Assembly (NCBI RefSeq): GCF_009905375.1 | Contig: NW_027418078.1 | Span: forward strand, 163,466 to 227,465 | DNA from: Apium graveolens | Lineage: Eukaryota > Streptophyta > Magnoliopsida > Apiales > Apiaceae | Direction of reading: 5' to 3' | DNA length: 64,000 nucleotides | Shown here: positions 11,800 to 21,300 of the stretch, in pieces | Layout of the letters: the number at the start of each line of letters is the position of its first letter | Position numbering within the stretch: the first letter of the stretch is position 1 | Notes under the pieces: model-generated | What the model was told of the DNA's origin: nothing | Database searches by the model: none | What the model saw: only the letters and a program-made list of their open reading frames with translations | Translations under genes and position numbers: made by a program

Positions 11800-12509
11800 A
11801 AAATGCAATTATATATAAATCTGATAAATAATGAAGAAAATGCTCCTAGTACTTCAAAGGTATGATCTTCAATTTTTTGATTAACATAACTTAAACAAAT
11901 TTATTGATTTTTAGTAGATTACTCACCAAATAAGTGGTTTTATTGATTTCATTAGACTTTATGATTTCACTCGTTTTGTGTTTAACTTTGATCTATATTG
12001 AAAAATAAATCAATTGAGTGCCAACAATATTAAGTACTTCACATTCTTCTATATAATAAGTCCCTATATTTATTTAAAATGGTTTTATCATATGGGTGGC
12101 TTATGATTTTATTTTATGGCTCTATTTTGCTAGGCCTAATTGTGCTGACTACTATGAATTTTTTATGATGTGTTGTAGTTAACTTTTGGTTATAGGTCAG
12201 CCATGGTGATCCTAGAAACCAAAGGAAAAAAGTTTTTCAAATAGACCGGCTGTGGATGATTGGACGCAGATCTTATCACCAACAGATCTATACAGCCAAT
12301 AAGATTTTAGAACAAATTATGACAATGCTAAGTGTTATTGCATCATGTCAATTGGCGAAGATGACATACATAAAAGTATTAAATGCATTAAATATAGTGT
12401 GTAGTTAACTACCAATCATGTTAATTGAAAACTGAATGACGTTTTCTTTAAATCACAACATGACACAAGTGAAGCTGACATTGTTTGTCCAATTTTCCTA
12501 TTTTTTTCA
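11800..12509 (+). pseudogene. YTH-domain (ECT-type m6A reader) gene fragment with intron
   Basis: Exon 11,800-11,859 (after ...tttttacacag, ending caaag/gtatg) joins across a GT...AG intron to an exon starting at 12,196 (ttatag/gtcag). The second exon encodes VDDWTQILSP and then, from about 12,310, YDNAKCYCIMSIGEDDIHKSIK...IKYSV, a stop, KLNDVFFKSQ...VCPIFLFFS. This follows the plant ECT YTH domain, which binds N6-methyladenosine in mRNA. The codon where the conserved cage tryptophan (KYxVW) belongs is TAG. There is also a one-base frameshift near 12,230 and a TAA near 12,300. A further exon start (agtgggcagtttttc, SGQF) may lie at 12,635 after an AG. It is a captured or duplicated gene piece, not functional. 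Confidence 0.75.
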
Positions 12510-13344
12510 TAAGGGTTTGTAAAGTTCAGTTATAGAGTATTATATAGATTCTTCTTGACTTCGTGCCCATAACATATTTATATTTTAGTCAAATAAATGT
12601 CGCCTAATATTTCTTGTCTTGTATATCGGGATAGGAGTGGGCAGTTTTTCTCTGTGTCATTAATATTATGTTACTTTTAAGGTTTATCTTGATAATTTCT
12701 GATACTTGTGGATATTAATATTGCATATCTTCTCAGATTAGACTCTAGCAAGATTTAGAAATGCTGAGAAGTTTTATGAACTATAGAGAAATGACATTAG
12801 TGTTAGATGATATCAACTTCTCTGATAAGACCATTCATGCAAGCTACTTAAACAGGGGCTAAATGCAACCTGTTTTTCAAAACCAATTCTTTTACTTAGA
12901 TTCAGTGTTGTACTTCAACGACATTGATTCTACTAGGCAATAGAATCGTCTCAGAGGCCCTACAACAAGGTAGTGATCACTTTGACCTAGATTTTATAGA
13001 ACGCTGTCCCATCTTAAAGTCAAAACAAATTCTTTCACTTTGATCACTTTGAATTGTCCCATCTTAAAGTCTTGTCTCCGAGTCTTCGAACAAACCTTAA
13101 AACCTGTATATCCAAATACGAATCCTCACTTCATAATTCTTCTAACGATAATACTCAGATTCCTTTCACGAAACGTTGTTGCCTAGTGCAACGGGTCTGG
13201 TTCATAGACAATTAACTTTGATCCAGGTTTTTATATTATATCATTGATTACATTGTTAAGCTTGCAACAACTTTATCGCTTCGAACATTGCATGTAAATA
13301 AAGAATTGTACTTTCACTAGAATATTTTCGTGTATTTAGACAAC
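12510..13344. other. Region 3' of the YTH fragment
   Basis: Somewhat less AT-rich than its surroundings and probably the continuation of the captured gene (introns or 3' part). I recognise only the possible SGQF exon start at 12,635. The stretch 12,760-13,330 has coding-like composition but I could not assign a protein. Copies lie at 35,750-36,550 and 56,545-57,350. Confidence 0.35.
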
Positions 13345-14159
13345 GTCTTCATTGTTACTACAATTATCATGTAGAGACAGGTTATTGCAGTTATGACAAA
13401 AAGACGTAAATCGGATGAGGTTGATGGGAGAGACTAATACATATCATTGCGTACATGGGAGATACGAGTGCATATCATTGCGTACATTAATATAAAATAT
13501 GTACTTTATTGTGGTTACCACATTAGGTGGTTATTATTAGGGAAATAAACTAATAAAAAGTTTACTAGGTCAAGATATATGCAAAAATATATATATGAAT
13601 TATTTTCGCTTATTATAAGTAAGTGGCAATATATTTAATAAATATCCATATTTTAATTATTATAAAAATATTGTTGTTTGTCATAAAGTCCAATATTTTT
13701 CTTCAAAACCTATCAATGATATTTTATCACACAATTAGCTAACATATACCATATGTCACATTAGTAACATTATTTATATGCACTATAAAAATTAATGAAT
13801 TAAATATCAACTAAAAAATGTATGCATTAAGCATGCATGTATGTCATAACCATTCCTTTCACTTATTAAATAACTTGTATATACTCATGTCATACTTTAA
13901 TTATTAAATTTAAACCGTTCAAATGAGTTCAAATTCACAAAAATATAATAAAATAAGGAGTTTACATGTATATAAGTACAATACCAACTTTTAATAACAA
14001 TAAATATTGAATGACACATCAATAATATTTAAATGTGAAAAACCACAAATATTTTTAAAGCAAGGGCCATTGATGGCCTCGGCCATGAAAAACAAGGAAT
14101 ATCATGTCCCACACAGCAAAAAATATTCCTTACATACAGATGCATAACAATTAGAGTTA

Positions 14160-14425
14160 AAGTAACAATAAGTGGTTCAATTTATATTAAAATAATAAAC
14201 ATATCCATTACGATTAAAATAAACATATCCATTACGAATAAACATGTCCATTAAGTAACCTAGTTATATTAAAATAATGAATAAACATGTCCATTAGGAT
14301 GCCTTATAAAGCTAGTTATATTAAAATAATGAATAAACATATCCATTACAATTGGATTAGAGTTAAACTAACAATAACTAGTTTAATTTAGAACATGGGT
14401 GTGCATTGCACTGTTATAAAGCTAG
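14160..14425 (+). repeat. Tandem Helitron-tail-like repeats
   Basis: Repeats of 'ttataaagctagttatattaaaataatgaataaacat'. The last is preceded by a short palindrome (gtgcattgcac) and ends ...ttataaagCTAG (14,422-14,425) followed by T. A GC-containing hairpin a few bases before CTAG/T is the 3' signature of Helitron rolling-circle transposons. No helicase is present, so these can only be non-autonomous or end fragments. Confidence 0.45.
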
Positions 14426-14781
14426 TTATATTAAAATAATGAATAAACATTATTGCCCATAATTATTTTTTTTAAAAGTAAACCTAGACAAAAATATAAA
14501 TGTATACCACAATTCTTTTGGTGCAAGTGCCCAAGGTAAATATATTTTATTAGAAACATTTACTAGATCACAAACTCCAAGTTTTGTATTGACTCAAAAT
14601 TGTGAATTGAAATATATAACTAAAATCATATTACAAAGGCTTACCATGTAATATCCAATCTAAATATGTGTCCAAGTATAAGCAAATCAATGAATTAAAC
14701 GTAGACACTCAATTAAAAATATATTAGTAACAAATTTCATGTACCAAAATTTAGATTCGAGTGTACATGTCATATCTTTCA

Positions 14782-14782
<1 letters not shown>

Positions 14783-14836
<54 letters not shown>
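14783..14836. repeat. (TAA)n microsatellite
   Basis: A run of about 17-18 AAT/TAA units. The matching tracts in the short blocks are 38,003-38,081 and 58,799-58,870; the latter has several interruptions. Confidence 0.95.
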
Positions 14837-15614
14837 TTTAATATTATTGTTAATATTATTAAGAGTAGAAGTAATTCTGCATAGAATTTTTTCAATTTAA
14901 TATAAAATTAGAAAATTTACATTAGTTAAATTTCTCAAATTATTACTTTAAGTACTAAAATCAATTTGTGTAGTCATTTTTAAGATGAAAAGTAAAGTAA
15001 TACCGAAGATAATATTGTTTCACTGTATACAAATTTTAGATGTTACATAAAATATAAATGTAATCAAAATTTAATTTTGTACAAAATATTATGTGTTAGT
15101 ATGATAAAGATTTAGTGAGAATTTAAGTTACCAAAATGTAACCTCATTTTCATGAATTCATATACTAGCTACCAAAATATTGTATAAATAAATAAAAATC
15201 ATATTTTTACAAAAAAATAAAAATATAATTTTGTGCAACAAATTATATATTACCAAAATATGATGTCATGATAAGGTCAAAATATATATTTTTTATATAA
15301 AAAGTAAGGCTTTCTATAGGTTTTTATTTTCAAAGTAATGCCCCTGTTATATTCCACCAACACATAAAGTTTTTTTAATGGTTATATTCCACCAAGCACA
15401 TGATTAAAAAACTACATTCAACTTTTGTTATCATACTTCTTAGAAAGATGCTTAGAAAGATCTTTTAATGGGAAATGTTAAGAGAGATTATTTGGTGAGC
15501 CAGAAGAAGAAGAAAAGGTTATCATCTTAAAAAATATATGTTTGTTTACATTTAGTATTTTTTTCATCCTGGATAAATTATGTCATGTCATGCAATTATA
15601 AATTTGATAAAGAA

Positions 15615-17663
15615 CAAAGCTTTATACCAGTGCATAGCACTGGCTATTTATAAATTGTTATTATAAATATTTTAATTCTAATTTTATTTATTTTTAAATA
15701 TTTTAATATTATTCTAAATAAATTTAACTTCAGTTAATTTTATAAATTAAAATTAATAATGTATCTTATAATATACTTATTATATTTTACTTTATGTTTT
15801 GATTTCATAATAATATTTTTTCTTTATATTTTTAAATAATTTTGTCTATAGTTGTATCTCATACAGATATTTATCTTTTTAATTATTTCATTTTTCCTAA
15901 AATATGATTCTAATAAAAAAATTTGTAATTAAATACTCAATGTGTGTCTTGTGAATTCAAGTTTTTTTTAATGGAATGTTTGTTTGTTGTAATATCTCAT
16001 GTAATAATTAATTGATGTAATTTATGTGTACATTATTTAGGTATTTATTCTTATTATTTGTTCTTTTGTCTTTATAACTTTTTAATATTTGTTTTTGGTT
16101 TTTATTTAAAGTAATTACATATAATAAATGATTAGAATGAATTTTTATAAACAAATTACATCTTTATTTCTTGAATTTATTAGGAAAACTATTGTTTTTT
16201 TTTTAAAATAATTTTTTTTGTACTTTGAACTCTGTATGTATTAATTAATTGATATAACTTATTTGTACATTTTTTTATATTTTTTTATTTATAAATTTGT
16301 TCTTTATGTTTGTTTGTTTATATAGCTTTTTGATATTTGTTTAGGATTTTTGTATAAAATAATTACATATTATAAATGAGTAGAATTGGTATAATTGAAA
16401 AAACAACATTTTTATTTCATGAGATTAGTTTTACTTTGAACTTAAGTACTTCAACTTAAACTTGAGTGAGGTTGTTTTAGTAATTTGTTTCATTTTTCTT
16501 GAAATATTATTTTGTTTTGTTGTACTTTGAACTTCATGTATTAATTAATTGATGTAACTTAATTGTGCATTTTTGTTATTTTTTATCTATGTAATTATTC
16601 TTTATATATGTTTGTTTGTTTCTATCATTTTTTTGTATTTGTTTATGGGTTCTTTATATTTGTTCGTTTATGTAGTTTTTTGATATTAGTTTAGGGGTTT
16701 GTTTAAAATAATTACATATTATAAATGATTAGGATGAGTTTTATTGAATAAACCACATTTTGATTTTATGAGTTTATTGGCCAATCTACTTTTTTTTATA
16801 TAAAAAAAATTAATTCATTTTTTGTACTTTGAACTCTGGTACTTCAACTTAAAGTGTGTGCGAGGGAGATAAATTATTTTATTTATGAAATGATTATATG
16901 ATTTCAAAATAATAATGTTTATTTATATATATAAATTATTTTGTCTATAGTTTTATCATATACTTTTATTTATCTTTTAGTTATTTCATTCTTTCTAAAA
17001 TATTATTCTGTTTTGGTGTACTTTGAACTTTTCTGCTTTCTGATTTAATAATTATTTGATGTAACTTTTTTGTACAATTTTTATTTTTATATTTGTTTTT
17101 TATATATGTTTGTTTGATTTTATAGTTTTTTAATATTTTTTTAGGGTGTTTTATAAATAATTACACATTATAAATGATTAGAATAAATTTTATTGAACAA
17201 CCTACATCTATTTTTTAAAAATAAATAATTGATTTTTTTGTTGTGCTTTGAACTTGAGGGTGAGGACGCTAGCTGTTTTAGTTATGAAATGACCTTATAG
17301 ACCGTGACCATCAAACCATCTAACAATACCATTTTAAGTGGTTTGCACTAATTATATATATGATATAATTATTAGTTTTATTCATATTTTGAAATATTAT
17401 AATATTTTAACTTAAATTAATTGCTCTTTATTGTCAATATTTACTTATTATAAATGTATTAGAAATAATTAGAGTTTATTGGGAAAATTAACTTTTTCGC
17501 CATATATATAGGGTTGAGGAAGTTTTATATGACACTTGTGAAATAAAATTTTTACGTGTACGGTTGAGGGAGTTTTATATGACACGTTAAATGAGTGTTA
17601 GCCATGACGACCAAACCACACAAACATACCATATTAACTATCTTACACCAATTATATATAGGA
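15615..17663 (-). mobile_element. Putative non-autonomous Helitron insertion
   Basis: About 2 kb that interrupts sequence continuous at 11,810-11,835 ('ctgataaataatgaagaaaatgct'). Read on the minus strand it starts TCCTATATATAATTGGTG at 17,663. Near its far end it has the inverted repeat CCAGTGC..GCACTGG (about 15,627-15,645) followed by TATAAAGCTT. A TC start and a hairpin close to the 3' end suggest a Helitron, although the terminal CTAG is not intact. A related start (TCATATATATAATTAGTG) lies inside at 17,363. The interior has diverged repeats around 'tactttgaactt...ttaattgatgtaac' at about 16,220, 16,520 and 17,020. No Rep/helicase coding is visible. Confidence 0.45.
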
Positions 17664-17670
17664 TATAATA

Positions 17671-18544
17671 TAATGAAGAAAATGCTCAGTACTTCAAAGG
17701 TATGACCATATACAAGAGTAAAATATTATTGTACATCAATTTTGTGTTATAAAATATTTGGTTATTACTAAAACAATATTCATATAACCTTTATCCACAT
17801 AAATCCTTGCATGGATAACTTATTTATTTTTTTCTAAATACCATATGTAAACTTAGGAAAATAGGTTATATAGTGGCAAAAAATGTTGAAATATATGTAA
17901 TTATTACAAATTAACACAAAGGCATAGTAAACTTTTGATAATTATGAAATACATGTGATAAGTATGTCTTGCAAAATGGTTACATATAATTTAACTTAGA
18001 CAATGTAATTTTCAATTTAACATATTACATAAAATTAAAATTTTGGATCTTCAATTTTTTGATTAACATAGCTTGGAAGTATATATTGATATTTAGTAGA
18101 TTACTCACCAAATAACAGGTTTTTTATTGATTTAATTAGACTTTATGATTTGACTCGTTTTGTGTTTAACTTTGATATATATTTGAAAAATAAATCAATT
18201 GAGTGCCAACAGTAGTAAGTACTTCACATTCTTCTCTATAATAAGTCCCTATTTTTGTTTAAGATGGTTTTATGATATGGGTGGGTTATGGTTTTATTTT
18301 ATAGCTCTATTTTGCTAGGCCTGATTGTGCTCACAACTATAAATTTTTTGTGAGGTGGTGTAGTTAACTTCTCGTTGTAGGTCATGGTTGTAGGTCAGCC
18401 GTAGTGATCCTCGAAACCAAAGGACCAAAAGATTTTCAAATAGAACCGGTGTGGATGATTGGACGCATATCATATCACCGAGAGATGAATACAACCAAGA
18501 AGGTTTTAGAAGATATTATGACAATGCTAAGTTTTCTCGCATCA
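17671..18544 (+). pseudogene. YTH gene fragment truncated by LINE
   Basis: The end of the first exon (17,671-17,699, with a two-base deletion), an intron of about 690 bp (about 360 bp longer than at 11,860), then an exon from 18,394. From there the frame is fully open: RSDPRNQRTKRFSNRTGVDD..., then SPRDEYNQEGF, ending YYDNAKFSRIK where the YTH domain begins. The rest of the domain is missing and LINE sequence follows. This exon is better preserved than the one at 12,196, with no frameshift. Confidence 0.6.
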
Positions 18545-18909
18545 AGTAAAAGTAAAAAACTGCAATAAATGACTAGGTTAATAACCATCTCAATATGCAA
18601 TGTCCTCATGCAAATTTTATCAAAAGTCCTGACTAATTGGTTGAAATCTTGTTTGAATTCAATTATCTCGGATAACTAAAGTGCTTTTGTATACGATCGG
18701 TTATTAACGGATAATGTTTTGATAGAATATGAAAAAAATAATTACATTCTTAGAAAAACATGGGAAAATCTAGGAATTACATGATTTAAAATTAATTTTT
18801 CAAAAGCATATGATATGGTTGAGTGGAGTTTCATCAAAAAAATGATTATAAAGTTCGGGTTTTATCAGAGATGGATCAACAAGTCAAGACTTTTGTTCCA
18901 AGTGTTTCT
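18545..18909 (+). mobile_element. LINE reverse transcriptase fragment, left half
   Basis: One frame with two stops reads ISICNVLMQILSKVLTNWLK, SDN*SAFVYDRLLTDNVLIEYE (a stop where RTs have Gln), then FSKAYDMVEWSFIKKMIIKFGF. The last contains LINE RT motif A with its catalytic Asp (F-x-K-A-Y-D). The fragment is 5'-truncated: it begins abruptly next to the YTH exon and lacks the endonuclease. It ends at TTTCT (18,905-18,909), the target-site duplication of the Copia insertion, and resumes at 20,953. Confidence 0.85.
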
Positions 18910-19233
18910 TCAAGGATTCTTACCTACAATCTTATATATATTTTAAGGGGATAATATATAAAACTGAGAAAAAATGTAAACACACAGTATATGCACGTGA
19001 CACAGTTTAATAATGACTCTAATCAAAGATATAAAGACCTACAAACGTTAAAATGCTAGAAAGTAGGAACAGAAAAGGAAAACTCCTGGAGCACTACTAC
19101 CACTAGACTCGATCCTATAAAAACTCAACTGCTAGCACGACTCAGTCTCACACGACCAGTTCAATGGCTAAGACTTTCAGATAAACTAAAATAGATAATT
19201 TATTAACAACAAAATTCATATTAAAAGCTAACA
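18910..19233 (-). repeat. 3' LTR of the Copia element
   Basis: 324 bp. It starts TGTTAGC on the minus strand next to the purine tract. It differs from the 5' LTR at several sites, including a 6-bp deletion (cgtgacacag against cgtccaagacccacag), which points to an old insertion. Confidence 0.85.
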
Positions 19234-19244
19234 TTCTCCCCCAT

Positions 19245-20582
19245 AATCTGAATTATGTTACACAAGATTCTTGACTCCCAACAAGCTCCGTGTTCTTTCA
19301 AAGACCCATAAGTAATCACCCTTCAGAGCTACTCTATTTCCCCTTTCAGACATTTTCCCCAAGCTGATAATATTACTACAAAGACTTGGAATATAATATA
19401 CCTCATGTAAGATACGCTCCTCCCCGTTCTTGCACCTGAGAGTGATTGAACCTTTTCCTTTAATTTACACCGTCGAGCCATCTCCAAAGCGTACCATGCC
19501 ACTAATTCCTTCATTTAGTTCAGAAAACTTCGACTTGTATCCCGTCATATGATTACTTACATCATTATCAAGATATCATATAATGGACTCCGCTTATTTT
19601 TTTATCACAATTGGTCGAGAGTGCATGAATTACCTGTTTTTCTTTAAGCAACATTATATATCCTTCTTCTTTGTCACATTTGGCCAATAACAAAGCCATT
19701 TCTTCGTCCTCCACTTGTGTAATAGTCAACTCCTGCCTTTGCTCTCTGTGCTTGTTCGGTTTCTACCCACGGCTGCGAAGTGTCCATATATCCCATAATT
19801 ATAACATTGAACTATGCTTTTGTCTCGAGCTCCTCTTCTTCTCTGGCTTCCTCCGGTTTCATTATCATTTCTGTTCGCTCTCTGCCACTCCTCCTTGGTA
19901 AGTAACAACTTCTTATCTTCACTTTCACTACTGATCCATTCTTCTTTGGTACGGAGTAGTTGACTCCCATTTGCTTCAGTTTTTCCTTTCAATCTTTCTT
20001 CATGTGCTTTCAGAGAAGCAGCCGCTTCTTCCACCATCATCTTGTCCAAATCCCCGAATTGTTCAATAGTGGACGTGATCTGAAGGAATTTTGGTGGCAC
20101 TGATCTAAGTAATTTTTCTACTACATAAGATTCAGACACTTCTTCTCCCAATACCCTTATATTGGTTACCAGCCCATTTAGCCTCATAAAAAAGTCATCT
20201 ATTAGCTCACTTTCTTTCATACTAAGTGATTCAAAATTTGCCTTCATCGTTGCATCATGGCCGTCTTGACACGATCAACTCCTTGACATATTATTTCGAG
20301 TGCATCTCATGCCTCCTTGGATGTCTTTTTTGCTGCGAGAGAGTGCAACATTTCTTCTGGTATAACATGGTATATCATAGCCAAAGCTCCCTTATCCACT
20401 CTATCGTCGATTGCTACACTGGGATCGCTAGGTTCCACTGCATCCCACACCCCATGCGCTTGCATGAACACCATCATTTTTATTGCCTAACCTGTGTAAT
20501 TTTCCTTTTTCAGCGTTGTGTAATTCAGTCCAAACGAGCCATTCTTCACTTTGCTTGTCTCCGACGTTGTCATCGTTGGCAT
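19245..20582 (-). pseudogene. Copia gag plus protease start, broken
   Basis: Starts at ATG 20,582 beside the primer site. After about 33 codons a TAG (20,487-20,489) replaces the Trp of the conserved 'WAIKM' motif of Copia gag (DUF4219). Then comes a UBN2-type gag core (20,247-19,726; ESLSMKESELIDDFFMRLN, TSTIEQFGDLDKM, SLKAHEERLK). A zinc knuckle follows in which two cysteines are lost (CYNYGIYGHFAAVGRN). After frameshifts a protease start is present near 19,560 (YLDNDV in place of the active-site DNGA) and the 'FGDGSTVK' / 'SLCSNIISLGKMSERGN' region follows. The capsid-like role is known from the family; this copy cannot make an intact protein. Confidence 0.8.
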
Positions 20583-20622
20583 ATACTTTAGCATTCACCT
20601 TGCACCACTCTCTGATACCAAA

Positions 20623-20952
20623 TCTAGGATTCTTACCTGCAATCTTATATGTATTTAAAGTGTATAATATATAAAACTGAGAAAAGAATGTAAACACACA
20701 TTACATGCACGTCCAAGACCCACAGTTTATTAATGACTCTGATCAAAGATATAAAGACTTACAAACGTTAAAATGCTAGAAAGTTGGAACAGAAAGGGAA
20801 AACTCCCGGAGCACTACTACCACTATACTCGATCCTATAAAAATCAACTGCTAGCACGACTCGGTCTCACACGACCAATTCAATGGCTAAGACTTTCAGA
20901 CAAACTAAAACAGATAATTTATTAATAATAAAATTCAGATTAAAAGCTAACA
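20623..20952 (-). repeat. 5' LTR of the Copia element
   Basis: 330 bp, bounded by the primer site on one side and TTTCT on the other. On the minus strand it begins TGTTAGC and ends AATCCTAGA. Confidence 0.85.
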
Positions 20953-21300
20953 TTTCTCACAGCTTCTTGTAAAATGGTGAGGTTTTTGGAGAGATTATTC
21001 CTCAACTGTGACTCCAACAAGGGGATCCTATTTTTCCTTGTATTTTTATGTGTACAAGGGTTGAGTAAGGAAAAACGAGGATATGGGATTGATTCATGAG
21101 TGTGTTATTGCTCGAGATGCTCACACTATATCTCACCTTTTGTTCCTAAATGACTCTTACTTTTTCTTTGATGCATTAGAGGTGGAGGCCTTCACTATAA
21201 AGAGATTATGTGTAGGTATGAACTTTTGTCACGCAAAACTGCCGTCAAGTTCATCATTGGTTTTACTCTAAATACGGGAATAGAGGTAGCAAAGATTACA
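20953..21300 (+). mobile_element. LINE reverse transcriptase fragment, right half
   Basis: Continues the RT from 18,909 after the Copia insertion. It contains LQQGDP, then HLLFLNDSYFFFDALEVEAFTIKRLC: the motif C pair that should be Ala-Asp-Asp is Leu-Asn-Asp. LINE similarity ends near 'ggaatagaggtagcaaagatta' (about 21,290). Confidence 0.8.

Larger units (their letters stand above)
9450..13344. repeat. 3.9-kb internal repeat unit, copy a
   Basis: Starts with 'gtcattgttactacaattatca' and is repeated from 13,345 with the same order: FAR1-tail motif, AT-rich segment, the segment starting 'gcccataatt.tttttttaaaagt.aac' (10,535 versus 14,452), then YTH gene exons. The copies are diverged by many substitutions and indels. 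Short-block equivalents run 33,738-36,550 (left part deleted) and 54,534-57,350. Confidence 0.7.
13345..18544. repeat. 3.9-kb internal repeat unit, copy b, with 2-kb insertion
   Basis: Second copy of the unit at 9,450. Once the insertion at about 15,615-17,663 is removed it is collinear with copy a until the YTH exon at 18,394. There it is truncated and continues into LINE sequence at about 18,545. Short-block equivalents are 36,550-39,308 and 57,350-60,084. Confidence 0.65.
18910..20952 (-). mobile_element. Non-autonomous Copia element inserted in a LINE
   Basis: A complete 2,043-bp LTR element in minus orientation: 5' LTR 20,623-20,952, primer site 20,610-20,620, gag with a protease start, polypurine tract 19,234-19,244 (minus strand atgggggagaa), 3' LTR 18,910-19,233. 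It is flanked by the 5-bp duplication TTTCT (18,905-18,909; 20,953-20,957). Integrase, RT and RNase H are absent, since the internal region is only about 1.39 kb. It could have moved only with help from a related autonomous element. Confidence 0.85.

Noticed and set aside
12760..13340. Coding-like composition, possible further captured gene
   Set aside because: No frame longer than a few dozen codons and no motif recognised; kept only as the unassigned 3' part of the YTH fragment.
20428..20697. 89-codon minus-strand frame repeated at 31,815 and 52,616
   Set aside because: It spans the LTR, primer site and an alternative frame of gag. It is a shadow of the gag start.
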